A stretch of DNA of 64,000 nucleotides, taken from contig NZ_CP134779.1 of NCBI RefSeq assembly GCF_031884435.1, positions 4,278,001-4,342,000 on the forward strand, in the 5' to 3' direction. Positions 63,968 through 64,000 of the stretch are shown one piece after another; the stretch's first letter is position 1; each line of letters begins with the position of its first letter. Position numbers and translations under genes: made by a program. The stretch is from Bosea sp. 685 (GTDB lineage: Bacteria; Pseudomonadota; Alphaproteobacteria; Rhizobiales; Beijerinckiaceae). The notes under the pieces were generated by a model. It had not been told where the DNA came from and made no database searches. It saw nothing but the letters and a program-made list of their open reading frames with translations.

Positions 63968-64000
63968 CTAATTCCCGCCAAACAGCGCCTGCGCCGCCGC
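63968..64000 (-). CDS. Possible 3' end of a gene continuing beyond the window
   Basis: On the minus strand the last 33 bases read AAAQALFGGN followed by a TAG stop. The frame is open to the window edge and its codon use fits the genome, but ten residues do not identify it. Confidence 0.3.
   Translation of the reverse strand, partial: AAAQALFGGN

Overview
The window reads as chromosomal DNA of a high-GC alphaproteobacterium of the Hyphomicrobiales (Rhizobiales). The cycHJKL cytochrome c maturation genes sit beside a feuPQ-type two-component pair, followed by degP, a second two-component pair and glnE, an arrangement typical of rhizobia and relatives. Bosea or a near relative is my guess from gene content, but no 16S or core marker is present to settle it.

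Layout. 1-17.5 kb is a conserved housekeeping block: the 3' end of pepN, a PAS-domain histidine kinase, then on the minus strand feuN-like, feuP, feuQ, ccmI, ccmE, ccmF, ccmH, degP, an OmpR-type regulator with its kinase, and glnE. One small secreted four-cysteine protein on the plus strand interrupts it. 17.5-24.4 kb is accessory: two tandem secreted trypsin-like proteases, an AT-richer orphan with a HEPN-like motif, a decayed gene fragment, a serine hydrolase and a peptidoglycan-binding/caspase-like protein. A 240-bp direct repeat flanks the last two genes. 24.4-30 kb holds a LOG-family nucleotide hydrolase coupled to an M20 peptidase, a HerA-like ATPase and small proteins of unknown function. 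30.4-33.5 kb is a NodFE-like carrier protein and ketosynthase pair next to an LpxL-type acyltransferase. 33.6-39.3 kb carries a membrane-anchored ClpP-like protein, an SUMF1-fold protein, a two-domain DUF4399 protein and an AraC regulator. 39.5-48.1 kb is a CadC-like membrane regulator followed by a very large repeat-built autotransporter; the two genes share an almost identical 19-nt start region. 48.5-54.1 kb is a tightly coupled operon of methylmalonyl-CoA mutase small subunit, HigBA-like toxin-antitoxin, thiD and the mutase large subunit. 54.2-59 kb has two small secreted proteins and potFGHI. 59.1-64 kb has a DUF3750 protein, an L,D-transpeptidase-like protein with an SH3 partner, a PLP-dependent sulfur amino acid enzyme, its divergent Lrp regulator and the edge of a further gene.

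How the parts relate. The first block joins envelope and redox functions (cytochrome c assembly, periplasmic proteolysis, envelope two-component sensing) to nitrogen control (glnE). The mutase operon closes propionate and odd-chain/branched-chain catabolism into succinyl-CoA. potFGHI imports putrescine. The accessory stretches are dominated by secreted or envelope-facing proteins: proteases, peptidoglycan-binding proteins, the autotransporter, and a putative specialised acyl-lipid pathway.

Three reading frames look broken by a single missing base: feuQ, the SUMF1-like gene and a small secreted protein. The first two breaks lie in six-base G/C runs where seven bases would restore the frame, so sequencing undercalls must be excluded before they are called pseudogenes. 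Many intergenic gaps carry imperfect palindromic repeats of REP type. No rRNA, tRNA, CRISPR array, integrase or insertion sequence was seen.
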